Positions 34,249 to 42,797 of a DNA stretch of 64,000 nt are shown in pieces. The position numbers and the translations under genes are program-made. The number at the start of each line of letters is the position of its first letter. The first letter of the stretch is position 1. The stretch is taken from NCBI GenBank assembly GCA_910588955.1, contig CAJURQ010000011.1, forward strand, positions 24,853-88,852. Direction: 5' to 3'. The stretch is from an uncultured Lachnospiraceae bacterium. GTDB lineage: Bacteria; Bacillota; Clostridia; Lachnospirales; Lachnospiraceae. Below the pieces are notes generated by a model. The model saw only the letters and a program-made list of their open reading frames with translations. It was not told the origin of the DNA and searched no databases.

Positions 34249-35085
34249 TTACTGCCTGCTATGCCGCCTTATCATCCACACCGCCACCAGACTCACCACG
34301 ATATAGCCGATGATCGCCACCACGGAGGATTCTATGCCAAACTCGCCGCCCGTCAGCAAAAAGGCACGCGTCTCCAGCACATAACTGCTGACGGAATACT
34401 CGTTGATCTCCGTGCCGATGGTCAGACCGCCGCCTATGATAATCATGTTCCAGACCCCGTGCACAATGGCGCTGTTCCAGACGGAACGCCCCTCCAGCGC
34501 AATGAAAGAGAACATCACGCCCACCATAGTTCCCGCCACCATCACCTGTATGCAGCTCGCCAGACTGAAATGCATCCCGATGATATGGAGCGACGCGAAA
34601 AGCGCGGAAGGCGCAAGAATACCTGCCGCCCTGCCCCACTTTTTGATCACCGCATTCATCAGAAGCCCGCGAAACAACAGCTCTTCCGCCACGCCTGCTC
34701 CCAGTCCCGCGAGGAAAATGCCTCTGGTCACAAACGCAAGCTTCGTCCCGGCATCCAGCGGATTGCTCTCATAGCTTCCGGGAAGAAGCAGATATACCGC
34801 ACTGACAAGCACCGGCAGAAGCACCGCCGCCACCGCCCACTTTATCTGGATCCGGCACTTTGGAATACAGAAATCCGACATTTCCTCTCCCAGATACTTT
34901 GTGCAGTAAAGCCGCACCAATATATAAGCCAGAACCGCGTAGGAAAGCCCGCCCACGATGTGATACAGCCACGCAGGAATCCCCGCCATGGAACACAGCA
35001 TCATCACCAGCTGCTGCACCACCGATGCAAAAAGCAGAAACCCCACACTTGCCATAATGGTCAAAATCATTTTCCCTGTTTTCAT
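34249..35085 (-). CDS. CPBP family intramembrane metalloprotease (second)
   Basis: 278 residues, about eight membrane segments. Motifs EELLFRGLL, SALFASLHIIGMH and NSAIVHGVWNM match CPBP proteases, with both Glu, the Arg and both His present. It is unlike the copy at 29572 in sequence and context: it follows the HAD gene on the same strand with 72 bases between. Confidence 0.85.
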   Translation of the reverse strand: MKTGKMILTIMASVGFLLFASVVQQLVMMLCSMAGIPAWLYHIVGGLSYAVLAYILVRLYCTKYLGEEMSDFCIPKCRIQIKWAVAAVLLPVLVSAVYLLLPGSYESNPLDAGTKLAFVTRGIFLAGLGAGVAEELLFRGLLMNAVIKKWGRAAGILAPSALFASLHIIGMHFSLASCIQVMVAGTMVGVMFSFIALEGRSVWNSAIVHGVWNMIIIGGGLTIGTEINEYSVSSYVLETRAFLLTGGEFGIESSVVAIIGYIVVSLVAVWMIRRHSRQ

Positions 35086-35157
35086 TTCGTCCTCCTCCTT
35101 TTACAAGTATAACGAAATACCGGCACGGGAATCTTCAACCGATCCCGGCTCTTTTCC

Positions 35158-35982
35158 TCAGGATATCCGTCCGAACTGCGCCAGCCACTTCGCCACCCCG
35201 TCCTCGTCGTTGGAGGCAATCTCGCCTGTGGCGTGTGCCTTTAACTCCGGCACCGCATTCGCCACGGCATAACACTCGTCAGAAATTTCAAACATGGGGA
35301 TATCGTTGATAGCATCTCCGAAGGACACCACCCTGTCACAGTGCCATATTTCCTTTAACCTCTTGATCGCCTCCGCCTTGGAGGCTTTCTTCGGCATGAT
35401 TTCCAGAAAATATTCCGGGCGGTAAAGTTCCTGCTGCAAGGTACAGCGAAACCGCCCGTCACCGACAAAAATTTCATACATATGGGCAAGCTCCTCCCGG
35501 TCCGCAATGCAGGTGAAATAGAAAATGTCTCCCTGATACAGGCAGGTATCATCCGAAAGCGGTCGGAATCTCCTATCCCCTTTCCTCATATCCAGATACC
35601 GCCTAATGCCCTCGTTCTCCCTGCCCGCTACATAGGACACACGCTCGACACCGTCCACATAGGCGTAGACAAGGGGATTCGCACCGTTTTCCTGCAAAAT
35701 GCCACTCACATAATGCGCCTCCTCCTCTGTAAAAGAAAGAGAGGAAATCACCTCCCCCGTTGCCGGATGGATAATGAGGGCGCCATTGTAGGCAATGACC
35801 GGGATGGTCGTCGATAACCCTTTTGCCACCACTGAGGCGGACACGAGAGAACGGGCTGTAGCATAAGTAAACTGCATGCCCTTTGCCACCAGCCCGTTGA
35901 TTGTCTCTATACTATATTGACTTATGCGGTCATTGCTGTTCAGCAGTGTACCGTCCAAATCCGTAACATACAACGTATGCAT
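35158..35982 (-). CDS. Cof-type HAD-IIB phosphatase
   Basis: 274 residues. Motif I YVTDLDGTLLNS, motif II region TYATARS, Lys in KASKAEAIKRL and motif IV SFGDAINDIPM, with an alpha/beta cap between residues about 85 and 185. This family dephosphorylates sugar phosphates, flavin or pyridoxal phosphates. Substrate unknown. Confidence 0.9.
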   Translation of the reverse strand: MHTLYVTDLDGTLLNSNDRISQYSIETINGLVAKGMQFTYATARSLVSASVVAKGLSTTIPVIAYNGALIIHPATGEVISSLSFTEEEAHYVSGILQENGANPLVYAYVDGVERVSYVAGRENEGIRRYLDMRKGDRRFRPLSDDTCLYQGDIFYFTCIADREELAHMYEIFVGDGRFRCTLQQELYRPEYFLEIMPKKASKAEAIKRLKEIWHCDRVVSFGDAINDIPMFEISDECYAVANAVPELKAHATGEIASNDEDGVAKWLAQFGRIS

Positions 35983-36010
35983 ATTCTATTCTCCCAAGAT
36001 TCCTCCGCGC

Positions 36011-36076
36011 GGAGAATGCAGTTTTTCAGGCATTCTCCTGTGTGAGAAAAGTCTGCGCAGCAGGGTTTTCTCACAC
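36011..36076 (-). terminator. Two adjacent hairpins after the S1-domain gene
   Basis: GTGTGAGAAAA/TTTTCTCACAC (36040-36050 with 36066-36076) and GGAGAATGC/GCATTCTCC (36011-36019 with 36030-36038). On the minus strand they directly follow the stop of the S1 gene and precede the HAD gene. Confidence 0.65.
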
Positions 36077-36078
36077 GC

Positions 36079-37041
36079 TTACAGATTCAGCTTTGCAAGC
36101 AGATCGCCCAGACTGGTAGAAACCGACTCCCCGGAAGTGTACTCCTGAGGCTCTCTGTCCTCCTCCACGTTCTCCATAACCTCTTCCAGCGCCTTCATGC
36201 TGAGGCTGACCTTATTGTCATTGGTATTTAAAATCTTTACCTTGACCTTCTGCCCTTCCTTCAAAACCTCGCCGGGCTTTTTGATTCTCCTCTGACTGAT
36301 CTGGGAAATGTGCACAAGACCGCTGATGCCGTTCCCCAAATTGACAAACGCGCCGTAAGGCATCAAGCTTTCCACCACGCCCTCCATCACAGCACCGGGC
36401 GCCATCATGGAAATGCGGTGTCTGCGCTCCTCTGCCTCCTTCTCACGCGCTACTGCCTTGCCGGAGAGCACCACCTTCTGCTTTTCCTGATCCACGGTGA
36501 TCACTTTGACCTCGATCTCCTTGCCGACCCACGACTCCACGTCCTCCACATAATCTGTAGAGAGCTGGGACGCAGGAATAAACGCTCTCATTCCCTCCAG
36601 AAACGCCACTACGCCGCTCTTCACGCTCTCTTTGATGCGGACTTTCACAATGGTTTCCTGCTCCATCATATTCTGCAGTTTGCCCCATGCGAGGATGTCG
36701 TTCGCCTCTTTCTTGGAAAGCTCGATATTGCCCTCCCCGTCATCCATCTTAATCACCGTCGCCTCGATCTCATCCCCCACGGCAATTTTGCCCGCCGCAA
36801 GGAAATCCGGGTCGTTGCTTAAGTTTTCCGCTTTGATAATGCCCTGCGCATAATATTTCAGGTCGAGGATGACTTCCTCCTCGTTCACGTCGATCACCGT
36901 TCCTTTGATGATATCGCCCTCTTCGATCTTTCGGAAAGAAGCCTCCAGCTCACGCTCATAATCCTTCATGGTCTCTGTGGTCCCGATTTCCGCCTCTCCC
37001 GCGTTCTGCGCTGTAACACTCTCTTTCCCTTCCATTTCCAT
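36079..37041 (-). CDS. S1 RNA-binding domain protein (ribosomal protein S1-like)
   Basis: 320 residues with three S1 OB-fold repeats: about 40-110 (GDIIKGTVIDVNEEEVILDL), 125-195 (KVRIKESVKSGVVAFLEGMRAFIP) and 210-285 (VMEGVVESLMPYGAFVNLGNGISGLVHIS). The last is the best match to the consensus. It probably binds mRNA, as the short S1 proteins of Bacillota do. Acidic tail ends LGDLLAKLNL. Confidence 0.88.
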   Translation of the reverse strand: MEMEGKESVTAQNAGEAEIGTTETMKDYERELEASFRKIEEGDIIKGTVIDVNEEEVILDLKYYAQGIIKAENLSNDPDFLAAGKIAVGDEIEATVIKMDDGEGNIELSKKEANDILAWGKLQNMMEQETIVKVRIKESVKSGVVAFLEGMRAFIPASQLSTDYVEDVESWVGKEIEVKVITVDQEKQKVVLSGKAVAREKEAEERRHRISMMAPGAVMEGVVESLMPYGAFVNLGNGISGLVHISQISQRRIKKPGEVLKEGQKVKVKILNTNDNKVSLSMKALEEVMENVEEDREPQEYTSGESVSTSLGDLLAKLNL

Positions 37042-37070
37042 CCTTCTATCCTCCCTGATCTATATGATAT

Positions 37071-37808
37071 TTACCTTACTTCTTTCTTCACATTGCAAAA
37101 CCCCAGCGCCGCACCCAGAAACAGGGCACCGCCACCGAGACGACCAAACACGTTCAGCCGCAAAAACAGATTCTGAAGCTGTCCCGGCATCAGATGTGGA
37201 ACCGCCGAAGAGTCAAAACTGCCCTGCACCTTCAGCGTTCGTTCCGACTGCCACCAGATATACGTCAAGTCCACTGCCGTCCACAACGCCAGTACGGCAA
37301 ACGCTGTCAAAATAACAGCCGCTATACAAAAAGCAATCCGCACTGCCTTTGCGGTCCGTTCCGTTCTGCCTTCCCATAAACGAATCCCGGAAAAGACTTT
37401 TGCCGCCTCCGCAATGCCCCATCCAAGCAGCGCCAGCACAAGAGGGCGAAGCACATACCGCAGCAGATAAAGAGGGGCTGTCTCAAACCTTTCCCACCCA
37501 TACCGCTTCGCGAACGGAGTAAGAATCTCAATCGCCGTAAGCAGCGCACATGCCGTCCCAAGCGCCGCCACCGACCTGATCTTCTGTCTTCTCCTGTTCT
37601 CCTTCTTTTTCGAACCATAAATCAGATCGTTTACTTCCACTCCCAGCACGTTTGCAATTTCTACCAGAAGCGCAATATTCGGCTCACTTTTTCCGTTTTC
37701 GTAATTGCTGATGGTCTGTCTGGTACAGTGCAGACGCTCCGCCAGATCATCCTGCGTCAAATTCTTCTCTTTTCTGATTTCTTTAATATGTTTTCCTACC
37801 TCTGCCAT
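37071..37808 (-). CDS. XRE-family HTH protein with membrane domain
   Basis: 245 residues. The N-terminal 65 are a Cro/CI helix-turn-helix (NLTQDDLAERLHCTRQTISNYENGKSEPN). A basic linker leads to three or four membrane segments. Such membrane-tethered regulators are frequent in Clostridia. Signal and target are unknown. Confidence 0.85.
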   Translation of the reverse strand: MAEVGKHIKEIRKEKNLTQDDLAERLHCTRQTISNYENGKSEPNIALLVEIANVLGVEVNDLIYGSKKKENRRRQKIRSVAALGTACALLTAIEILTPFAKRYGWERFETAPLYLLRYVLRPLVLALLGWGIAEAAKVFSGIRLWEGRTERTAKAVRIAFCIAAVILTAFAVLALWTAVDLTYIWWQSERTLKVQGSFDSSAVPHLMPGQLQNLFLRLNVFGRLGGGALFLGAALGFCNVKKEVR

Positions 37809-37916
37809 GTCAGTTTCCTCCGGTCAGACTTTTTACCTGTCTTACCCTGACCATAGCAGTTTCCGCCCGAAAAGTCACGCAAAGAATCTTTGCATACAGT
37901 TCTTTTGCTCTGCCCG

Positions 37917-39245
37917 TTATTTCTTTGCAAGAATCCCATCGATATATTTCTTGATATCTTCCTCCGGCATGGACTTCAGCAAATATCCCTTGGGTTTTAA
38001 GGACATTACCTTTTTCACGCTCTCGGCGTCGCCCCTGCCCGTCAGGAAGACAACGGGGATATCCGCTATCTCCTCGTCGGAGCGGATCATCTCAAGCGTC
38101 TGTCTACCGTCACAGACAGGCATCTCATAATCTAACAGAATCAGATCCGGTCTGTTGACCGTAATAGTCTTAATCGCCGCAATGCTGGAATTGCTCTCCA
38201 GCATCTCATAGTCTTTCCCCAGAAGACGGATCATATTGCTCCGCATAAAATCGGAATCATCCACGATCAGTATCTGCTTCTTCCGCATCTCGCCGTCCAG
38301 ATATTTTTTGATCTGTCCCATGGCATTCTGCGCATTGATCGGAGATACAATCTTCCCCTGCATGGAATCGTCGGTGGTCACACTGAACGAAAAATACCCG
38401 GCGCCCGTGTCAAACAGGAGACTGCAGGCGGGATGCACCCGGTCAAAAGAATTGACAAGCTGCTCCTGCGTGAGCAGGGATTCACCTTCCAGCTCAAACA
38501 TCTGCATATCGGGAAAACACTCCCTGATCTTCTCCAAAAGCTGTCTGGAAAGATATCGGGTGATATTGATGACCATATCGTCCACTTTCAGGTACTGCGT
38601 GCTCATCAGCTCACTGATCACCTTGAGAAGCAGCGTTTCCTCATAGGACATCACAATCTCCCATTTTTCCTTCTGCTTTCCCTTGTATACAAAGCGGCAG
38701 CAGATCACCTTTCCGATATCTTCCCCGCCGTACTGTCTGCTGATGGCTTTCGCCTTCAACTGAAATACGTCCGAAATAAGCTGGACAATCGTCTGCTCCA
38801 GCGCGTCGATCTCTTTATCATGCGGAAGTTTATTCCACTTGCTCATCTTTTTCCCCGCAATTGCCAGATCTTCCGTCTGCGTGTGCGCTATCAGCCAGCC
38901 GATGCTGACGCCGAGAAAATGGCGCATGGATTCCTCCGAATAATTCGTCTCCGCCAGCTCCTCCTCCAGAGAAACAAGCGTGCTATTCTGAAAATCGTCG
39001 TGCAGACGTTTATGTATCTCCAGATCCGCGTAATCGATGGACCGCATGTATGCTTCCTCATGCTGAAAATGCTCGATCGTATGATTTTTTAAGAACTTAA
39101 TGCCCTCTTTGCACACCCACTCTCTTTTGTCTTCATTCTCACTGAGTGTCAGCAGTTTATTGATGGTAGCAAAGAGCTGTTTGTGCTCCTTATCAATAAA
39201 ATCTACGCCCAGTTCAAATCTCTTGTTCCACGCGATAGTCTTCAC
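37917..39245 (-). CDS. Hemerythrin - CheX-like - response-receiver fusion
   Basis: 442 residues in three parts. Residues 1-135 are a bacteriohemerythrin with the di-iron ligands in DKEHKQLF, HTIEHFQHEEAYM and HKRLHDDF. Residues about 145-300 look like a CheX/CheC-type phosphatase fold, though the ExxN signature is not clear. Residues about 305-442 are a complete receiver domain: Asp pair in IVDDSD, phospho-acceptor in LLDYEMP, Thr in VFLTGR and Lys in GYLLKS. No output domain follows. The order suggests oxygen or redox sensing tied to chemotaxis-type phosphorelay; this is inference. Confidence 0.85.
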   Translation of the reverse strand: MKTIAWNKRFELGVDFIDKEHKQLFATINKLLTLSENEDKREWVCKEGIKFLKNHTIEHFQHEEAYMRSIDYADLEIHKRLHDDFQNSTLVSLEEELAETNYSEESMRHFLGVSIGWLIAHTQTEDLAIAGKKMSKWNKLPHDKEIDALEQTIVQLISDVFQLKAKAISRQYGGEDIGKVICCRFVYKGKQKEKWEIVMSYEETLLLKVISELMSTQYLKVDDMVINITRYLSRQLLEKIRECFPDMQMFELEGESLLTQEQLVNSFDRVHPACSLLFDTGAGYFSFSVTTDDSMQGKIVSPINAQNAMGQIKKYLDGEMRKKQILIVDDSDFMRSNMIRLLGKDYEMLESNSSIAAIKTITVNRPDLILLDYEMPVCDGRQTLEMIRSDEEIADIPVVFLTGRGDAESVKKVMSLKPKGYLLKSMPEEDIKKYIDGILAKK

Positions 39246-39656
39246 GTCCTCCTCCTCCGCTCAGGCGTTTACGGCGCCTTTGCCAAACCGATTTATTTTC
39301 TTGCCACCCTGCAAGAATAGCGTTTCAACCATATCGTATATTGTACACCAACTCAAGCTTCTGTGCAAATAGTAATCTGCCCTATTTTACACCCAAATTT
39401 ACACCTGCCCGACCTGCTCCCCTTCTGTCAGATAGGCTTCTGCGAAATCCTTATAAAATTCCTTTCTCAGTACCGTTATTCTCACCTTTTTCATGAAACA
39501 CTTCAATTCTCCCCCATCTTCACTAGCTTCGCGGCTTGATCGGCGGCTAAGCACAAATACGTCTTTATTATATGCTCAGTACATATCCATCTATATACCA
39601 CACAAGCTACCGTCTCGGTACATGTGCCTCCTTACTTTCGTCAAACATAATTATTT
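39246..39656. other. Intergenic region at the edge of an AT-rich segment
   Basis: Contains the truncated reading frame at 39399-39494 and otherwise nothing I can support. Base composition becomes AT-rich from here to about 42.8 kb. Confidence 0.5.
39399..39494 (-). pseudogene. Truncated TIGR04076-like reading frame
   Basis: 31 codons from ATG to TAA. The start MKKVRITVLRKEFYKDFAEA followed by YLTEG looks like the N terminus of TIGR04076 family proteins, which are normally about 90 residues with conserved Cys further on. Here a stop comes after 31 residues. It is a probable remnant at the border of the acquired segment. Confidence 0.5.
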
Positions 39657-39881
39657 TCACATATTCTTTACCGCCTCTTCAAACTCCTGTTCCGTCTCCA
39701 CAAAATGATATGGCTCATACTCTCCATACGCAGACGGGCGGCTGATTGTCACAAGCTGTATCGTTTCATAGCCAACAGCCTCCATCAGCTTTTCTTTAAA
39801 ATCTGCCAAATGCTGACCGTGCGCTGTCTGTAACGCAAGGCATCCTGCATCATTAAACTTTTTCGCAATCAGATAGCACAT
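39657..39881 (-). CDS. DUF6718-like small protein
   Basis: 74 residues, MCYLIAKKFND start, conserved-looking HGQHLADFK, VTISRPSAYGEYEPYHF and a Glu-rich end. I recognise it as DUF6718-like, a small family without known function. The ATG lies inside the end of the RelA/SpoT-like gene (29-base overlap) with GGGAGG nine bases before it, so the two are translated together. It is the obvious candidate partner or antitoxin of that gene, although direct evidence is lacking. Confidence 0.7.
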   Translation of the reverse strand: MCYLIAKKFNDAGCLALQTAHGQHLADFKEKLMEAVGYETIQLVTISRPSAYGEYEPYHFVETEQEFEEAVKNM

Positions 39882-40476
39882 TTTTCAACACCTCCCTAAA
39901 TTCATCTTCGTTTCTGATTCTGGCATCTTCATATGCCTGTCGCAGCAAACTTCCTACATGGTTATCATATTTTCTTTTATATACATACTTATGAAGCCAG
40001 TTATTCAGCTGCCGGTCATAAAAAGTATTATACTGGATTTCTATCGGATAGTGAAAACTACTCATTTGAAAATACACATGAACTTCCCGATAGCCGTCAT
40101 CTTTTGCCTTACCACCAGTCATATCTGCCACTCGTATCCTGTCTAACACCGCTATGTCCATTACTTCCTGATAGCTGTCGCAAAGAGTCCGAAATCCCAA
40201 CATATCATTGAATACCTTTGCTGCCTGATGGTCTGGATAGTATCTGTCATATTTCATCATTGCCGACTGGATACTTTTTATACGGTAATCTATGATCACC
40301 CCACGAAGCAGCTCACAAGTATCATACCATTTATTTACTGACACTAATTCTTCAAACAATGCTTCCCTGTCAAAATAGTGAAGATTTTTCTTCAGCCTTA
40401 TTCCCAGTCCTGATTGATAGGATAAGTCTCCCAATAATTCTAATGACAATCCATCCTTTTTCAAAATATCTTCCAA
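39853..40476 (-). CDS. RelA/SpoT-type synthetase domain protein (candidate toxSAS)
   Basis: 207 residues from a TTG start with GAGGTGA ahead. The core fits the (p)ppGpp synthetase fold: RIKSIQSAMMK (substrate-binding R-x-K), FNDMLGFRTLCDSY (the D-x-x-G-x-R strand), DDGYREVHVYF (the GYRSLH strand) and YPIEIQYNT with WLHKY after it. No HD hydrolase, TGS or ACT domain is present, so it is a small alarmone-synthetase-like protein. Such stand-alone synthetases include tRNA- or nucleotide-modifying toxins. The low GC and the overlapping small gene fit a toxin-antitoxin pair. The enzymatic activity is an inference. Confidence 0.75.
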   Translation of the reverse strand: MEDILKKDGLSLELLGDLSYQSGLGIRLKKNLHYFDREALFEELVSVNKWYDTCELLRGVIIDYRIKSIQSAMMKYDRYYPDHQAAKVFNDMLGFRTLCDSYQEVMDIAVLDRIRVADMTGGKAKDDGYREVHVYFQMSSFHYPIEIQYNTFYDRQLNNWLHKYVYKRKYDNHVGSLLRQAYEDARIRNEDEFREVLKNVLSDCEKV

Positions 40477-40496
40477 GCAATCACCTCAGCCATATA

Positions 40497-40556
40497 TTAC
40501 CATACTGTATTAATATCAACATCTCCAAATTCATACAAAACAAATCGTTTTCCCAT
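40497..40556 (-). CDS. Possible 19-residue leader peptide
   Basis: ATG at 40556 with GGAGG eight bases ahead encodes MGKRFVLYEF and nine more residues, ending 20 bases before the TTG of the RelA/SpoT-like gene. The strong ribosome site suggests it is translated, either as a leader or as a gene remnant. Confidence 0.35.
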   Translation of the reverse strand: MGKRFVLYEFGDVDINTVW

Positions 40557-40577
40557 CAATCCGTCCTCCGCCAAACA

Positions 40578-42401
40578 TTAAATATACTCTATATCCAAGA
40601 TTGGTTTTCTAACACTACATCTATTCCACATTTCCAAATTCAACAAATACCATATATGGCTATATAATGGAAATTTCATTCCAAAAGAATTATAAAAACT
40701 GCTACTACAAATACCTCTGGCATTATATTTCTCCAAACTACCGCCATTTCCAACACATTCCTTTAATTCTTCCACTGAATACTCATTAATTTCTATATCA
40801 AATTCAAATGCATCTCTGACTAATTTATAATAAGCAAATGAAGTATCCGATGGTTCATAACAAATGGAATATTTCATTCGAAGCATACGTTCGTTCGCCA
40901 TTTCATGCCAGACCCTTTTGCTCGTATCCTTGTATGCCTTTGGAAGTTCTCTCAAAAGCTTATCAAAATTAGAATAAATATCTTTAATTAAATATCCTGT
41001 CTCAATTCTATCGAACCCTCTTAAGTTCAAATTATCATATTCTTCAAACATCTGTTTATACTTTTTAGGTTCCCATACTCTGCTTATTTCCTTGATTTTC
41101 CTTATTTCTAATTCATGAAACACATCTTCATACAATTCATAAGCATGCTTTTCAGAATATGCCAGAGGGTATGGCAGTTCATAATCTTCTTTCCCTGTTT
41201 TATAAAGGCATTCTTCGAACTTTTGTACTGCCAGTTTTTTATTTGCCACGTTACAAGTTAGCAGCATACCAAGTGGATCGATCTCTACTCTGATATTCTT
41301 ATGAATCGCATATTGTTTTATCAGATTTTCATTTTGAACTATGGCAAATAGAACAAGTGCGTTCCATAATCTTCGAACCTCTTGTACGCTTTCCTGCCTT
41401 TTATAATATGTCAAAACAAATTCTTTATCTTCAACTTCATCATAGGCTTCTGCTATTAAATCTAAAAACTGAAATGCAATCTCCTCCAGTACTATATCTG
41501 GCAAATATCTTGCCGGGATTCTTGCATGTTTAAAAAAATCTTTAATAAGCAAGCTTATCTGCTCATTTAATACCTCTCTAACACTAATTTTATCCTTTTT
41601 ATAATGCGATACTGTAAAACATTTTTCTTTATTTGTACTAAACTCCTTGACAAAAGTATCATTGTTACCTTTTCTAATATGATATATTCCTATTGAAGAA
41701 AACTCTTCACCTTCTTGAAACGCTATACCAAATTTCCATGTATCAGGATACATATAATCTGTCACAATCTTTAAATCGCTTTTTAGCAAACGATCCAAAT
41801 AACTCCACTCTTCCTGAAGCATTGCGTATATTTCTTTATTACTGGCTAAATTGGTAGTAATTATATTCTTATTAATATCTTTACTTATCCTTATTTTTTC
41901 TTCATGAATTTCTACAAGCTGCGAATGAAATTCTGTCAGATTACTTATTAAATCAGAGTCATTAAAGTAAATAGTTTTATTTTCCTCATCATGCAAGTCC
42001 AGACTCATCACAAAATCAACCGACACATAGCGCCAAAACACTTTCTCCTTTTTTTCGTCAACCAAAAATAATAATACTGGATCAAATGTAATATTTTCTT
42101 TTACAACGTTAAATACTTTTGTATCCACAGAATACTTATACTGGCTTCTATGATGATTTTTGTTTGTATTTTCATATCCATGATTCATTGTTTTGACTTG
42201 CACATGAAATATCTGTCTGGGAATCGCCCTCTTTTTAGAAATCCATTCTAGCAATTGAATCGTTCCATCCAAATTAGGAATCTTATCATCACTTTGTATA
42301 ATCCCCTTTATTCTATGCTCCTGCTGTAAAAATCTAGTTAAATATGCAACACCATTACTATCATAAAAGCTATTTCTATCATACCCTCCTAAGTTTGACA
42401 T
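40578..42401 (-). CDS. DUF4365 domain protein
   Basis: 607 residues from the ATG at 42401 (GAGAGG ahead); another ATG lies four codons upstream. The N-terminal about 160 residues match the DUF4365 pattern: NSFYDSNGVAYL, then DGTIQLLEW and FHVQVKTM, the D...E-x-K/QVK layout of PD-(D/E)xK nuclease folds. The remaining about 440 residues are mixed alpha/beta and unassigned. DUF4365 proteins are often found in mobile or defence regions. It lies in the AT-rich segment with the RelA/SpoT-like gene. Confidence 0.7.
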   Translation of the reverse strand: MSNLGGYDRNSFYDSNGVAYLTRFLQQEHRIKGIIQSDDKIPNLDGTIQLLEWISKKRAIPRQIFHVQVKTMNHGYENTNKNHHRSQYKYSVDTKVFNVVKENITFDPVLLFLVDEKKEKVFWRYVSVDFVMSLDLHDEENKTIYFNDSDLISNLTEFHSQLVEIHEEKIRISKDINKNIITTNLASNKEIYAMLQEEWSYLDRLLKSDLKIVTDYMYPDTWKFGIAFQEGEEFSSIGIYHIRKGNNDTFVKEFSTNKEKCFTVSHYKKDKISVREVLNEQISLLIKDFFKHARIPARYLPDIVLEEIAFQFLDLIAEAYDEVEDKEFVLTYYKRQESVQEVRRLWNALVLFAIVQNENLIKQYAIHKNIRVEIDPLGMLLTCNVANKKLAVQKFEECLYKTGKEDYELPYPLAYSEKHAYELYEDVFHELEIRKIKEISRVWEPKKYKQMFEEYDNLNLRGFDRIETGYLIKDIYSNFDKLLRELPKAYKDTSKRVWHEMANERMLRMKYSICYEPSDTSFAYYKLVRDAFEFDIEINEYSVEELKECVGNGGSLEKYNARGICSSSFYNSFGMKFPLYSHIWYLLNLEMWNRCSVRKPILDIEYI

Positions 42402-42797
42402 TTTCCTCTCCATATTTTAAATAGACTTTTAGGCTTCTAAATCTCTACCACACTACAGAGCCAAAAACTTCCCCTATGAGATTAATTTTCAACCAACTTA
42501 CATGCATATTATAACATTTTGCCCAAAGCGCCACAACAACTAACTATTTTTCTGATAACTGTTTGCATCTGCACCATCATAACACTATACTCACATCAAA
42601 ATGCAATCAACCCTGAATCAACATCTACGGGGTCGCTGCGAAATAAGCTACAGGGGTAAATTGATGCTGCGAAATTATCTATAGTCTACAAAAAGAAAAA
42701 ACCGACTCATTTTTACCCCAAATGAGTCGGTTTTCGGTCAAAATTATGAAGTTGCCAAAGCCCCTTAAAATCGCCAAACCCGCATGAAATCGGGCTT
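42402..42797. other. Intergenic region between DUF4365 and prfA genes
   Basis: AT-rich up to about 42.6 kb. GCTGCGAAATwA appears twice (about 42637 and 42665). The prfA-side terminator at 42698-42734 is the only clear element. Confidence 0.5.
42698..42734 (-). terminator. Terminator of the prfA operon
   Basis: AAAACCGACTCATTT and AAATGAGTCGGTTTT form a perfect 15-bp stem with a T-rich tail on the minus strand. It is the end of the rho...prfA gene group and could also stop traffic from the other side. Confidence 0.85.

Noticed and set aside
34261..35112. Plus-strand frame over the second CPBP gene
   Set aside because: His/Arg-rich antisense product; CPBP motifs are on the minus strand.
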